DNA of 64,000 nt from Acanthochromis polyacanthus (lineage: Eukaryota; Chordata; Actinopteri; Pomacentridae). A program made the position numbers and the translations under genes. Location: the NCBI RefSeq assembly GCF_021347895.1, contig NC_067117.1:20392358-20456357 (forward strand). The letters run 5' to 3'. The notes under the pieces are model-generated. The model saw only the letters and a program-made list of their open reading frames with translations. It searched no databases and had not been told where the DNA came from. Of this stretch, positions 1 to 28,800 are shown piece after piece. How positions within the stretch are numbered: the first letter of the stretch is position 1; every line of letters begins with the position of its first letter.

Positions 1-2855
1 GGTCCCTAATGAGGTAGCACTGTGTGTGCATCAGTGTGTATATTGTTATGCTGTGCTCAAATAAATTGTGTTCATGTGTGTGGCCGAAAGGCGTAGCAAT
101 ACCATGTATAATGTAGTGAGTTGTGAAAATAAATGCATATTACTCTAGTCATTAAAATTTTTTTCTAGATTACATGCACAACACAAAGGAAGACTGTAGA
201 GACCACAGAGCTGATTTTAAATGGACCCTGATTAAAGTGTTGTGACTCAGCGTGCCATTTAGTTTCCTCCTGTGTTTAGAAGGACTGCTGATTAGTCCAC
301 ACCTCATTAACCACTGTCATCACGGGCAACGGTGCATTCAGCGACTCATCAACTGTGACTGGACTAAAAGTGGAATTTTGTTTTACTGTATAGCTACAAA
401 TTGCTTTGAATACATAAATTATTATTAGTTTTGTTCTTTTAGTTTCCACAGTATCATCCTTTTTTGGCCAATCTGACAGTATGAGTGACAGTCAATATGA
501 AGCAAATATCTTTGGTAGCGTTGAATCGAGCGCTTTATATTATATTTTTGAGGATAATTTCTTGAGACTTTCTTTTAAAAAGCTACTTTGTCTATTGATC
601 ATTTCTAAGAAGCTTAATCAATTAAGATCCCTCCATCCTGTGGCTAATTTTTAACTGGCATAAATGAGCAAGGAAAACTAAATACACCTGATTAGTGATG
701 CTAATTGAGGGGTGGAGGTGTGGGGAAATTAGCCTGGGGTCAGGACTCAACAATAAATGAATCATCTGCGCTGTTTTCATTGATGTGGAACAAGCGGGAG
801 TCATGAATAATGCAGAAGTGTCGGCATGCATCCAGATTGTTTACAGATGAGACGGTATATAAGGTGAAAGGGGAAAAAACAGTTATACAAGAGCAATGAT
901 AACACTTTGAGAACATACTTCTTTATAGCTCTGAAACTAGACAAAGATTTGGAAATTCCATTTGCATGTGCCAATAGAATTGTGTGTATGTTATCTTAAT
1001 TGAGTTCATATTCTGACACAGAAGACAGAAAATGAAATGCTGCTTTTTAAATGCTCAGTGCCTGGAACAATGTTTTATAAACAGAAATAGAGTAATTTTC
1101 AGGAATATTGTGTTGTTTCCTTTATATGAATTTCTGCACTATGATTTAAATATATTTTAAAAAATCCAGTTTCCATTCATACCAAATGCAAAAGTAGGGT
1201 GATTTTAAAGGATCTTGGTTATCAAAAGGTAAACTGGCGCTGCAGTGAACAATGTGGAAACACCTGACAGGTTAGAGCCAAGAAAGCTTCATTTGTACCT
1301 TGTTGTCTTGTAAACATGGCTGTAAACTGCTCAATCCATTTACAATTTTTGTCAATTTATTTGTCATTTTATTAACGATGATATATTTAATTTAACTGAC
1401 TATAATTTGGATCAACAATTTAACATTTTGAAAGGCTGAACCTTATTCTTTCTGTAGATATTTCTGATCAAAATTAACTATGATCACAGACTGTTGAGGC
1501 TATTGTATGCAACAATTGGCTGTCAACAGGATCTGTGGTCATGTGAGCATTGTAAATAAATACTGTTTTAGCACTACAGTACAATGTTCGGTATGTGTGT
1601 TAGGGCCCTGATCTGCTGTGCTCCTTTCCCCTTTGGGTGTGAATAATTTTGTCCTCATTCGGTAAATTAGTACAAGCTACATCTGTCATCACTGCACCTG
1701 TTCAAAAACTCAGCCAAACTGTCACTGCCAAACTGTCACTGCCAAACTGACTGTGACTTAGTGCAGCAGCTCGCCTATTTGTATCTTGTTTGTGTGTTTT
1801 CTGGTACTCAGGTTGATTGTGACTGTGCCAAGAAACTTGTTTTATTAAGGGTTTGAGACAGTAATTTGTGACTTGAGCTCTAGCCAGGCCGTAGGGCTTT
1901 GTTATTTTTTGATACTGTTACAATCACATTTCACTAAAGTGCACTTTAAGTATAACGTGCATGTTTAGACATCAGGTCTAGGATTGCTACTCCCGCCTGA
2001 TTAGCAAGTGCAGTAAAGGCAGAGCAGAATTTACTTTTGAGTTCTTTTCTTGTCAGTACAGATCAGGTATAAAACTTTAAAGCATCTACTTTTTGCTCAT
2101 ATTTATTTATTTTATTTGAGTAGGATCCACTGGCCTCCGTTCCTTCTTTTGTGTGTTGTGCTGGTTTATGTTGTTACCCCAAAAATCTTCCACTACATTC
2201 AGCTTTGGTATGATTGCATTCATCTGCTTGACTACATATTCCTTCTCTTTCTCCTAGCAAGGGCTGCACCATTGTTTACTACCAATAGAAGCTGCCACTT
2301 TAGGGTTTACTCCCTCTTGTGGCATAACAGGGCAATAATCCATGGTTTCATATGTGTTATTTCTGCATTCGGGAAACTGAAGCACAGTGAATATTTTGCT
2401 AGCTACACTACAGTATAGATAAATACTATATACAATGTCTTGTTTTCACATTAAGACATTTAGAATATTTAGTTAAGATTTCCAAAACCTTAGCTTATGT
2501 TAAATGTACACTAGTTTACAAGGTTTTAATGCTTCCAACTGGAAAATTTATCCTCCCGAGAGGATAATTATTGTTGGTATTATCAGCAAGAATATTTTCA
2601 ACCTAATAATCAATAATGGACTGTGCATTGTGAGACCTCTATTAGTGGGGCAGTGGAAAAAGCTAAACTTTGGAATTTCAAGCCAACTACACAAAAATGG
2701 CCATTAATATTTTCATGAATTATTCATTTGGCCTTAAGAATATGCTAATATTCTAACAGATTAGTGGATGCGATATACTAACAGAAGACGTGATCGTTTT
2801 GGAGCAAATTCATGGAGAATTTGGTCTAGCTTTTACCCTGCATGTTATAGCACTT
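1..2855. other. dnai1 3' side, no gene seen
   Basis: This AT-rich stretch lies downstream of the last dnai1 exon I could place (that gene runs leftward). I looked on the minus strand for the short lysine-rich C-terminal exon expected for DNAI1 and found nothing convincing. It is either the last dnai1 intron or 3' flanking DNA. The open frames here are short and resemble no family I know. No repeat is obvious except the SINE that begins at 2856. Confidence 0.5.
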
Positions 2856-3195
2856 GGGCTGCACAGTGGTGTGGTGGTTAGCACTTTTGCCTTGCAGCAA
2901 GAAGATCCCCGGTTCAAATCCCAGCCTGGGATCTTTCTGCATGCAGTTTGTATGTTCTCCCTGTGCATGTGTGGGTTTTTCCCACAGTCCAAAAATATGC
3001 TGAGGTTAATTGGTTACTTTAAATTGCCCGTAGGTGTGAATGCGAGTGTGATTGTCAGTATATGTAGCCCTGCGACAGACTGGCGACCTGTCCAGGGTGT
3101 CCCCTGCCTTCGCCCGAGTCAGCTGGGATAGGCTCCAGCACCCCCTGTGACCCTAGTTAGGATAAAGCGGTGTATAGAGAATGGATGGATGGATG
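2856..3195 (+). mobile_element. tRNA-derived SINE, copy 1, with target-site duplication
   Basis: The head carries a polymerase III A-box-like sequence (about 2872-2884) and a B box, GGTTCAAATCC, at 2911-2921. The body is the common teleost repeat with the block CCTGTCCAGGGTGTCCCC, and the tail is (ATGG)n. It is flanked exactly by an 11-bp duplication: TTATAGCACTT at 2845-2855 and TTGTAGCACTT at 3196-3206, one mismatch. The B box and GATG-type tail fit a SINE mobilised by an RTE-type LINE; the LINE partner is inferred. It lies in the 3' part of dnai1, in antisense orientation. Confidence 0.85.
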
Positions 3196-3409
3196 TTGTA
3201 GCACTTACTTTCTGCAGGTCATTTCACTCTGTGCATATAGCCTACAGTCTAAACTTGCATGTTGAAGGAATCAAGGAATGTTTTGATGTCCTTTTATTCA
3301 ATTGAGTGAGATTTTTTTAAAAGCCCAGATTTTTATTTCCTAACTTTATTTCAGAATAGAAAATTGATCGCTGAGAAATGCTTCCGAGGCAGCTTGTTAA
3401 AGTTCTTAC

Positions 3410-19127
<15,718 letters not shown>

Positions 19128-19269
19128 TTCGGCAAGAGCCCGGCTTTTAGGCTTTAAAACTGGTTAGCTGGGTCCGTTTTTTTGGCACAGGGTTACAAAG
19201 TAAAACTTATAAACTGTGAAAAGCAGAAGAGGAGTTTGGTCTCCAGACGTTACCTGCTGCTGTATACAG

Positions 19270-19283
19270 GTTACCAAGACAAC
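19270..19283. promoter_or_regulatory. RFX X-box-like site upstream of dnai1
   Basis: GTTACCAAGACAAC agrees with the RFX consensus GTNRCCNNRGYAAC at all but one fixed position (A for G at the tenth base). It lies about 143 bp upstream of the dnai1 start codon, within the usual distance for X-boxes of ciliary genes. RFX control is an inference from this match and from the gene's role. Confidence 0.55.
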
Positions 19284-19685
19284 CGTGACCCACAGGAAAC
19301 GGTCAAAATTACTCAGAGCACAATGTTTTACGTTTGTGAATTAAAAGCAAAATGTTGCTTTATGCAGAGAATAAAACAAACTAGTCAACAACTAGAATAC
19401 TGCTACTTCTATGTTTTTAAAAAATATATTATGGATGTAATTCAGGCAAAAACGGTAAGGCACAACTGAAATAATTCACAGTTAAATAAAAAATCTACAC
19501 ATTATTTTAAACTAAATGCTGACGTTTCTCAATGTAAATAAGGTATTTTAACTAAAATACACGAATATGGTGCACAGCGCACTTCCATGTGATCTGCTCT
19601 GTGATTGGCTGCTTCGTCATGAATATTCTATAGACCCGGAAGTAGGGCGGTACTGCTGTTTTGCTGTCGAGTCACCTCTGTCAGG

Positions 19686-19762
19686 ATGGAGGAAAACGAA
19701 CTGCTATCATGCTGATTAACGAGGGATCCCGACAACCGAGCATCATAAACCGGCATAGTTAG
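19686..19762 (+). other. Two overlapping upstream ORFs in fam219a leader
   Basis: ATG at 19686 opens a 9-codon frame ending in TGA at 19713-19715. ATG at 19709 opens a 17-codon frame ending in TAG at 19760-19762. Both end before the fam219a start at 19819. They matter only if transcription begins upstream of 19686, which the positions of the ETS and CCAAT sites make likely. Confidence 0.45.
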
Positions 19763-19818
19763 GCTAAACTGAACATTTATCTTGAACGTCTGCATCGTTT
19801 CTACAACGCCTTGCCAAA

Positions 19819-22800
19819 ATGATGGAAGAAATCGACAGATTCCAAGTGCCTCCAGTCAACGGAGAGACGCAGCCTCTGGTGAGAGACGAAAGACAAAAAC
19901 ACATCTTATGCAAATTATTCTCTATTGAGTGCAAACGGTATTTTTTTTTAATTTGTCTCGCTTGTGTGCCTGATCGTGACAGCTGTGTCACACATAATCT
20001 GCGCCTGAGCTAACCGATGGCAATTTACAGCTCTGGGACAAACTGGATCTCTGGGATGGGTGTAAGTCGACCATTCATAGATGAACGAATAGCGGCTATT
20101 GCTTTCTATAAAAAGGACTTTGTCAATAATAGACACATGGATTGCTACATAAGCAAACATTCACTACATTTTATCATGGTGATTAAGCTACGCACTTGGC
20201 TAAAATCGTGATCCTTTAAATCCACGTCAGTATGCGCTTGTTTACATCAATAACTGCTCACTGTTTTTACATTTCGTCATTTGGTGACGTGTTATTTGGG
20301 TCGGGATGTGCTGTATGAGTCCAAATGATGAATTGGAGCTCTGTGTGCAAACCCGTACTGCAGACTGAGCAGTGATGACAGTTAGCCTGAGCAGAGTCCC
20401 TCCATGGCTTACTACATGACAAGTCTCAGATCTGTTATTGACTTGTTATGACATTAATATTTTGCTGCGCTTATAACACATCTCTGTTATAGATATGCAC
20501 TGATAAGTCATAGCAACCACTAAACAACTAAACCATCGCTTTTATTCTCTCCATTTAATTTTGAGCTGAGCTTTATTTTCAGCAGTACATTACTGTCACA
20601 GATAATTCTGATACCCCGGCCTTATTCTCCTCACTTCAAACGAGGCAGTCTCAAACAGCTGTCCCTTTGTAAGTGTTTGCCTTGGGGGCTTAGGCAAAAG
20701 CAGAGCTCCAAGTTCTACTGTTCATACCATATCCATGTTTCCCCAGCCCTGCTGTCCCTGAGGCTAAACTCTGGCAGAAATCACAGAAAAAGCTTACTTT
20801 TATTGGTACAGAAGCTGCTTTTTTATGCAAAAAGCAATTGCCTTTCCCCATGAAGATTTGATCAGTCTGCCCTCATGTTTCATCCAGTGAGATTTTTTTG
20901 TGTGAAGTTGAATCCAATACAAGAGATGCTTGGTTTGTGGCTGCAGTGTGCCGTTGTGTGCCCTAAAACCATCTCGAACCCACAAAGTTTATTCCTTTTC
21001 ATCTCATAACTATAAGGGCCTCTGTCAGTCAAAAAACACTGTGGACCTCTCCGGTGCTACCTCATATATTTTACAGTTCTCCTCTTTGGATTTGCACAGA
21101 TTCTGACCATGCCTGGATCCCGGTGTCTGTGGCACACATGGCTGTGCATTTTAATGCTAATACCATCATTGTGATTCTAATACCGGATGAATGCACTTGG
21201 CACCTGCGTCTTTGTTGAGAATCAATTTGACACAAATAAAACCGCTTTATATAGAATTTTGAGTGTTTTCAATCTTTGTCTATTACATGTATATTTCTCT
21301 CAATCAAGCATGGTATCTAAATTGCTTTCCAGTCGCAAATCGTCACATTATTCAGCATGAGGACGTCTGAGAGTGAATACTGTAGGCTATTTATGGTAGA
21401 TTGCCCTGCAACACTTCAAGATTGCAATATATGTAGCCCGGTTGTCATAGTCATGTGTAAGGGTATCATGCAACTGTTTTAATGGTCACCTGATGTATCA
21501 GTCCTCACTGCTATTGGCCAGTGAGCGGTTGTTATGCATAATCCTACAAATCGCTTGGTGTTTATGCTTAGTCAGCAACCTTGTGGCTCTTCATCATCAG
21601 AGGCAGAAACGGATTCGCCAACAGGACGACAGACTGATTAGACTCATACACAGAGTGGTCATTTCTCTAATGTGTGTGTGTGTGTATGTGTGTGTCTGTG
21701 TACACATTTTGTGCGTTCGTCACTGTGAGTGAGCGTAGGTGTGTGTGAATGCACGCTGAAGGTCAGGGTGAGGCCATGTTTTACTGTAATACATAAAAAT
21801 CAATCCGTCGCCCCAAGTGTCACAGGTCAGGTCTGCATCATTTGTCAGTGGCTGTCAGATTGTGGTCTTTCAGGAAACTGTCGGCTCCGGCTCTTCTTGT
21901 ATATTTTAAATGTATGTCTGTGTATGATCCCATTGATTGTTGCCACTGAAAGGGCTCAGTTTTCATTTCAGCTTTAAGGTTTAGAAACCTAAAGTTACAT
22001 TTCTTTAGGCCAGACTTTTCACTGATTCACTGTATTCTAAGCTGTTATGCTTCAGGAAGAGTTTTAACTTGTTTATTATGGGATACCTGCCACTTGCTAT
22101 CAGCAATTGTGCTGTCGTATTTTTTAACAAGTTGCAGGGAATTCTGTCACACGTAGCTTGGAACAGAATCCCTTTCATTATTCACTGGCAGCCCTGCTGA
22201 AAAATTTCAAAGGGATATATTTGACAGACTGTGTGACCCTGCATCATCATAGTATCTTTCTGTAGAGGAATAGAAGTGCGAAGACGCAAGAAGAAAAAAA
22301 AATCCTCTGGGTAAGCCTAATCATCTAAGGGAAGTGCCTGTCACAGAACAGAAAATGTTTGTGCTTGTTAAAGTCGGAATACCTCATCTGTGAGATGTGA
22401 TTTCTCAACCTCTACTCGTCTGTGTTCACTGCTGCTCATTAATTATTCCAATGCTTCATCACCAGGAGAAGGTGAGGCTATTAATGAAGGCCACATTGAT
22501 TGGCATTACTAAAAAGAAACTATTTATTTCTAGTTGAAAATTGGGGCAATATGAGAATAAGAGATGAGTTTTCAAGTGTGGCTTGTGTTCTGTCTGACAA
22601 TAATGTGACTTAGAAATTTTCTTGGGCGTGAACCTGAAATTACATGTGTCTGAACATGTAGTGCTCTGCATGGCTGTTTTATCAGATTGTTTTGTTGGCA
22701 GTTTGTTTTTAATTGCATTACATAAAAATTGATATGCAAAATAAGCTATTCACTGTCCCCGCTAAATACTCATGAATTTTTCATCAGGCCCTAAGAGATT

Positions 22801-25800
22801 GGATAAGCTCTGTTGGCCTCATGGAATTGGTCTAAATTGGTGCAGTGTTTCTCAGTGATACCATAAAAAAGGTTTTGATGAAAGAGATTCAGGCATATCT
22901 GTGCTCAGACCTATTTATTTTGTTGTCCATTCATGCAGTCTTCAAAGACACTTATTACTGTTTAAAATGTTGCTAGGAAGCACAAATATGCCTCGGCCTG
23001 CAATGAGGCTTCTGGACTTTCAACACTTAGAGATTTTATGAATAAGTATAAATTAATAAATAGATTTAAACAATCAGTAAATTGTATCTTGTACACAGCA
23101 CTGGTCTGAGCGTATATGAATTCTTAACTGTGACTGTAAGTGTCTCAGCTCTAGTTATAAAAAGCTAAATGCCTGGTAGTATTCATTTATCTCTCAGAGT
23201 GCAACAAGCAGAGGCCTGTAGGATCAACATAATGTGGAGCTCTGTGAGCAGAGCAGGCCAAGCACAGCCCAGCTCCCCTCTCGCAATCTGGGGAAACCAT
23301 GGCTCCAACAGCAACCCCCTCTGTTCTCCCCTGGCCACCTCCCCATGCCATCACCATTGGCTCACACATGAAAGAGACAGAGGCACCAGCATAGGCCGAA
23401 CACTTGAGCCTATTGACGCTGCAATCCAGGGAGCTATAGTAGGCCAGAGGAATCTTGCCAGGGTGTTCAATGCAAGCAGTTTCTAAAGCGAGCTGATTTT
23501 CCAGGCTATGTTAGTGATGGATCGGATCATTATTCTCAGTATTGAGTTTATTAGATTCACATACCCCAAAGAAATAGTACAAGCTGATGGGAATTTGTCA
23601 CTAGAACACACTTTGGTTTTATCCCTGTCTGACATGAAGAGGCAGAGAGAGAAAAAATTCAACTGACATCGCGTGTTCGGTGTTAGTGTTCAAAGCTAAC
23701 ATGCTCTGCACTGTGTTTCTGTTTGTAGGACCCAGCAGCATCCTCCACCTCAGAGACAGAACCTGACACTAAGGGAGAGAGTGTGGCCATGAACTACAAA
23801 CCCTCACCACTGCAGGTCCAAATAGGTATTATAACGAACACAATGCAAATCAATACATGACATGACTTGACAATATCAAAGGGTTTAACAGTAAGCAGCA
23901 AAGAATGGAAAGCATGTAGCACATCAGAGAAATATGTGCATGACATTTGCAATTGGATACTATAGTAAGCAGGCTTGCTTTACTGCATCACACACAGTTA
24001 AATTCCATATAAAAACCAAGGGATTCCTTATGATATTTATGAAGCACTTTGCATGTCAATGAAATTATGTTTCCCAGCATTGTAATTTACTTCTACTGTC
24101 AGTGATGTCAGAATATTCCTGAACAGCCTCTGTTACTGTACTATCCCAACACTGATAAAGCCTCTGTTGCATTCATGGTCCCTCTTCTTTATTTAGTCCT
24201 AAGGACTGTGATCCAAAGAGCTTGTAGAAAAGTAATGTTTCCTGAAACTACACCATGAATCTCTCCAAACTGTTGGCTCTGTCATAACATTCCATCCCAT
24301 AAAGCATAGTTACTGTGAAGCTAAATGTCTTGGGATGAACTTTTAGCAATCTGAGATGTATTTGATTTTCACGCTACCTGTAGCCTGTCAAAGAACAACT
24401 AGATATTATAGCAATATATATATGTATGATATCATGAAGACTTACTCACAAAATATTTCACCCACACAAAAATTACCAACCACTAGTAGTGGCAGCATGT
24501 TGGGTAGGAATCTTATTACAACATCTACATTCCTAGCCTCTTGTTAGCTATTCTCATTACAGAGTTGTATACTGTGCTACATTTGGTTAACAAGGCTTTA
24601 GTTAGCATTTTCCAAGAAACAAAACCACACAATACTTCTAGTTATAGTAAATGTATTTAGCCTAATTGCTGTATTTACTGATGACCTCACTTCCTCTGGT
24701 TGCCCAGAGAAACAGAGGGACCTTGCCAGGAAGGGATCAGTGAAGAATGGCACCGTGGGAAGTCCTGTCAATCAACAGCCTAAGAAGAATGCCAGGACAA
24801 GGTAGCAGCTTCCACTGACTGTTTGTTTCTCTGTTATTTTGACCAACACAAGCGCAAATGTTACACTTTGCATTCATTAGCATCACAAGCAATATGTTTT
24901 TGCATCTTCAGTGCTCCGTTCAGTGCAAAGTACCGCAACCAACTGAAATGCAAAACATGCGTGCAGCTTCTGAGGGCTTTACTCGCTGCCAGCCTGCCAG
25001 CGACGCCGTCGGACTACCTAATGTTACAACCGAACACAGAGCACAGCAAGGCTTCTTAGAGAAAGGAAATTGGATGTTTGGGAGTATGAATGCTGATAAA
25101 GAGTCAAAAGCACTGAGCATAAACCCAGTACAACCCACAGTATTGACAACTGGCTCATCTGTTTAATCCCACTCCCTGGTGGATTAGCGGAAATATAAGA
25201 AAGGCTACCCACTGGTCTGAACCCGGAATCTCTGAGGCAGAAAGATAATCTAGAACTGCCTGCAATCTGAGGGCAACAGATTAGCCCCAATTTTTTGGGC
25301 AAATAAATACCATTATAAGGACAAATAGAATATTCTGCTTTGATTCCTTGACTTATACGTTTGCAGGTCTTTTCATACATGTTTCAGTAATCATACATTG
25401 TGATATTTTGTCACAAATGTGAAACTAATTAGTTGTATGCATGCTTTCTTCTAATACACATGTGTGCTGTGCTCTTTTACAGGTTGGTGGTGCCAAACAA
25501 AGGCTACTCTTCCTTAGACCAGAGCCCAGATGAAAAGCCTCTGGTAGCCCTGGACACTGACAGGTAGGTGCTGCACATGTCATCATATCACTGTCTCCAA
25601 CACTAAAGCATCACAGACATGGGAGAACCGATGTTTTAGCAACAGTAGACTAAAAAGGACAAATTGGCTAACTTGTAGTTTTATACGCCTCACTCTGTCA
25701 CGATGAGACATTAATCCATAGAGCAACTTGAGAGAGTTCTTAACAGAAGGGATCCTAAAAAGGGGCAAAGCCTCTCCCAGGGCTCAGGATTAGAGGATAG

Positions 25801-28800
25801 CGGGCAAGGATTTAGACAGGCAAAAGCAGCTCAGAGAGAGCGCTCCCTTCCACCCATTTCCAGCAGCTCTGTATATGACACAGATGAGTCCCACCCTCTG
25901 TGTCCCCCATATGTTGCCACATGAGGCAAACCCTCTCATGTAAAATGAGCTCTCTGGTGGCCAACAGAGCTTACATCATATACTCTCTATGACAAGCTTT
26001 CTGACTCACTGCAACACCGGATACCCGTTTGTTTATTGTCCACAGTTTAGACTCATGTGCACACCCTTTGCACAATGTCTGCTTGTTCTGCTTGTTTGCA
26101 GTACAGGAAAGTCTGATTACTCACTGGAAGGAGAAACTATGATGTTACTGCACATTTGTACCTCAGTATGTCTGTACATCCAGCCACATTTTTGAATTAG
26201 TAATTTGACTATGAATCAAGACAATATCTGTACCAAAAATGTGAAATCTATAGGCATCATGCAAGAAGCACCCGTACATGCAACTTTGCATTCACCAAAT
26301 TTCCAGCATTTAGAATTTTTTCTCTTAATTAAAATTTATGAACCTTTTGTCTGAGTCATGTACAGTCAGTCTGCTTTGCACTGCAAGGGGAAAAAAAACA
26401 TTATTTTGACATGAAACCATAAAACGTTAGTATGAATTAATTTGGAACTTGAATACAATACAGGCAATATTTAATATATGCAAGTCTTCCAAAAGGATTC
26501 TTTACATAGCATAATTTTTATTGCTATATTTTGGCATGGAGACTTGCACAGTTCAGTAATTAATGGGGAAATTGTTCTCACCCAGCAGCCTCAGGGACCT
26601 TCTGCAGTTCTCTGTCTCAAGTGTGCATCACCATCTACCTGGTTATAATAGTAGTTGGTCTCATATCTTCGTCGCATGACCAAATCACATGGTTTGTCAG
26701 GGACCACTTTTAAAAAGATGCTATTTAGCTTTTAAATTCATGTAGCTGAAACAATTCCCTCATATCTTTTTCATGCTACAGCAGCTGTGCTATTAATAAT
26801 TCCTAATTGTTTCCTATCCTCCAGTACAGCTACTGACACTGCTAAACGTGTTATCTTGTTTGCCGATTACCAAACAGCAGGACTTGAAACTCATTAAAAA
26901 AAACCTTTTTTTTTGTGAATGAAACTCGCTCACAAATGTAGCTGAGCATGTAGCTTTATGTAGCACGGTTAGGGATTCTGATTATGTTAATGATCAAATC
27001 TCATTAACACGCACCTCCTCATGAACAGGTGATGAACATCAGGCTGAAATAAGTGATTTTGTCAAGTCAAGAGAGTTTAATATAAGAATATGAAACTGGT
27101 CTTCCATTAGGCCCAATACCGTGGAAATGTCAACACTTCATGTTTACTAATCACTTCAGATATAAGACGCAGCTTTTAACTATGTATGCAGTTTTTTTTT
27201 AAGTGGAATTAAATGCACTACTCAGCTTGAAAAACTTTGTTGGATAATTTCCTCTGAGGCTTTCAAGTGACTCTGAAGGGTTTCTGAGTCTAAGAAATAA
27301 CCCCTGATGATGCATCATTATCTAGAGACTAAATGGCTCTGGTAGAAACTGAATCTTCATTCAGTCATGCAGTCTCGTTCATTATTCTAATGGCATTTGT
27401 ACGTGTCTGCTTCATGCCTAATTGGATGCTGTGGTCACTTTTTAATAAAGCTGCAATTTTACTAGGTCGGACCGCAACACTTTCAACATGACATATGAAG
27501 TCTCAACTACACCCAGGTGAATTTTTGGATAGGCGCACAAAAACGCACTACTTCCAGTGTTGTGAAGCAATTTGAGGAAGGCTCTTTTCATGTTCCATCA
27601 CCAGTTTTGGTCCAAAAAAATCACAAAGATGCTTTTGTCTGCCAGAATCACAGAATACCTTTCTCATTCACATTCCGCTACAGTTTCAAATCAACTAAAG
27701 TGTCTATAAAAATAAAACTGTGATTAAAACAGATCAGGTCGCATCAATGAGGCTCACCAGTTATTAATGTAATGTCTTGGCAGAACATGAGCAGGAGTTT
27801 AGTTTGTTGCTTCCAACTGCTTGTAGGAGTTTATGAATACTTGCAGCATCAAACAGCAGCAGGGTTAATATGAGTGTATTTGGAATAAGAGAGTTGTTTG
27901 CATTCATGCAAAAGCGACAACAAAACAACAGCACCATTAATTAGCTATAGTGATTAATAATAATAAATGATCCCTGACATGGAGACAGGATTGGCTCAAG
28001 TCTGTTGAGCTGTCACTCATCAAGTCACAGTTAAAATGTTGCAGTTAAAGTATTTTTACAAAGCTTCAAAGTTAAGTAAGTTAAGTAAGTTAAGCATATT
28101 ATCAAAGGCAAAACATGGGAAATATAGGTATTTAATAAATCATGTTTTTCATCATTTATAAATTAGTGCATGATTAAGCCTAATATTTATGTACAGTCCA
28201 ATCATATGTGAATGAAAAAATCGACTGCGTACCGTCGCTGTCTTAATCACTTTGGTGGGCCTATCTGAATGAAGCCGTGAAGAAAATCACCAAAAAATGA
28301 GCTTTGTGTGAGTGACTGACTGCCGTCATTTTAACACATTTTTAAAGCAGCAATGTATGTGAAAAAGGCTTACAAATGTAAAATGCTCCGTTAATATAAT
28401 ATTATGATATACAGTATAATATTGAATTTCCATTCAGGATGAATAAAGTGATTCTATTCTATTCTATTCTATTCTGTTCTATTCTAATAACTTGCATCAC
28501 AGAATTTAAACTTTTGCGGTCATTTCACCCCTCACCATCCTGCTGTCCCCATCCTCATCCCCACTCTCACCCAACCAGTGGAGGCAGATGGCCGCCTTCC
28601 CTGAGCCTGGTTCTGTCAGAGGTTTATTTCTCTTCTCCCTTTGTTAGGAGTTTTTTCGTTCCTTCCCACTGTCGCTCATAGGGAATCCAAAAGCAGCTTT
28701 GGGTTGTTGGGTTTTCTATTCTCTCTATAATTCATAAGGTCTGTACCTTGCTATGCTAAGCGCTGTGAGATGCAAGCTTCAAACAAAGCAATGTAGGATC

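Larger units (their letters stand above)
19128..19818. promoter_or_regulatory. Bidirectional dnai1/fam219a promoter
   Basis: The two start codons face away from each other, 691 bp apart. Visible motifs are an RFX X-box-like sequence at 19270-19283, an inverted CCAAT box (ATTGG, 19604-19608) and an ETS-type site CCGGAAGT (19636-19643). The X-box-like site is nearer to dnai1, as expected for a cilium gene, while the CCAAT and ETS sites are nearer to fam219a. I see no clear TATA box for either gene. Transcription starts cannot be read from the sequence. Confidence 0.7.

Noticed and set aside
2872..2925. Possible tRNA gene
   Set aside because: A and B boxes are present, but there is no cloverleaf and the sequence is the head of a SINE with target duplications.
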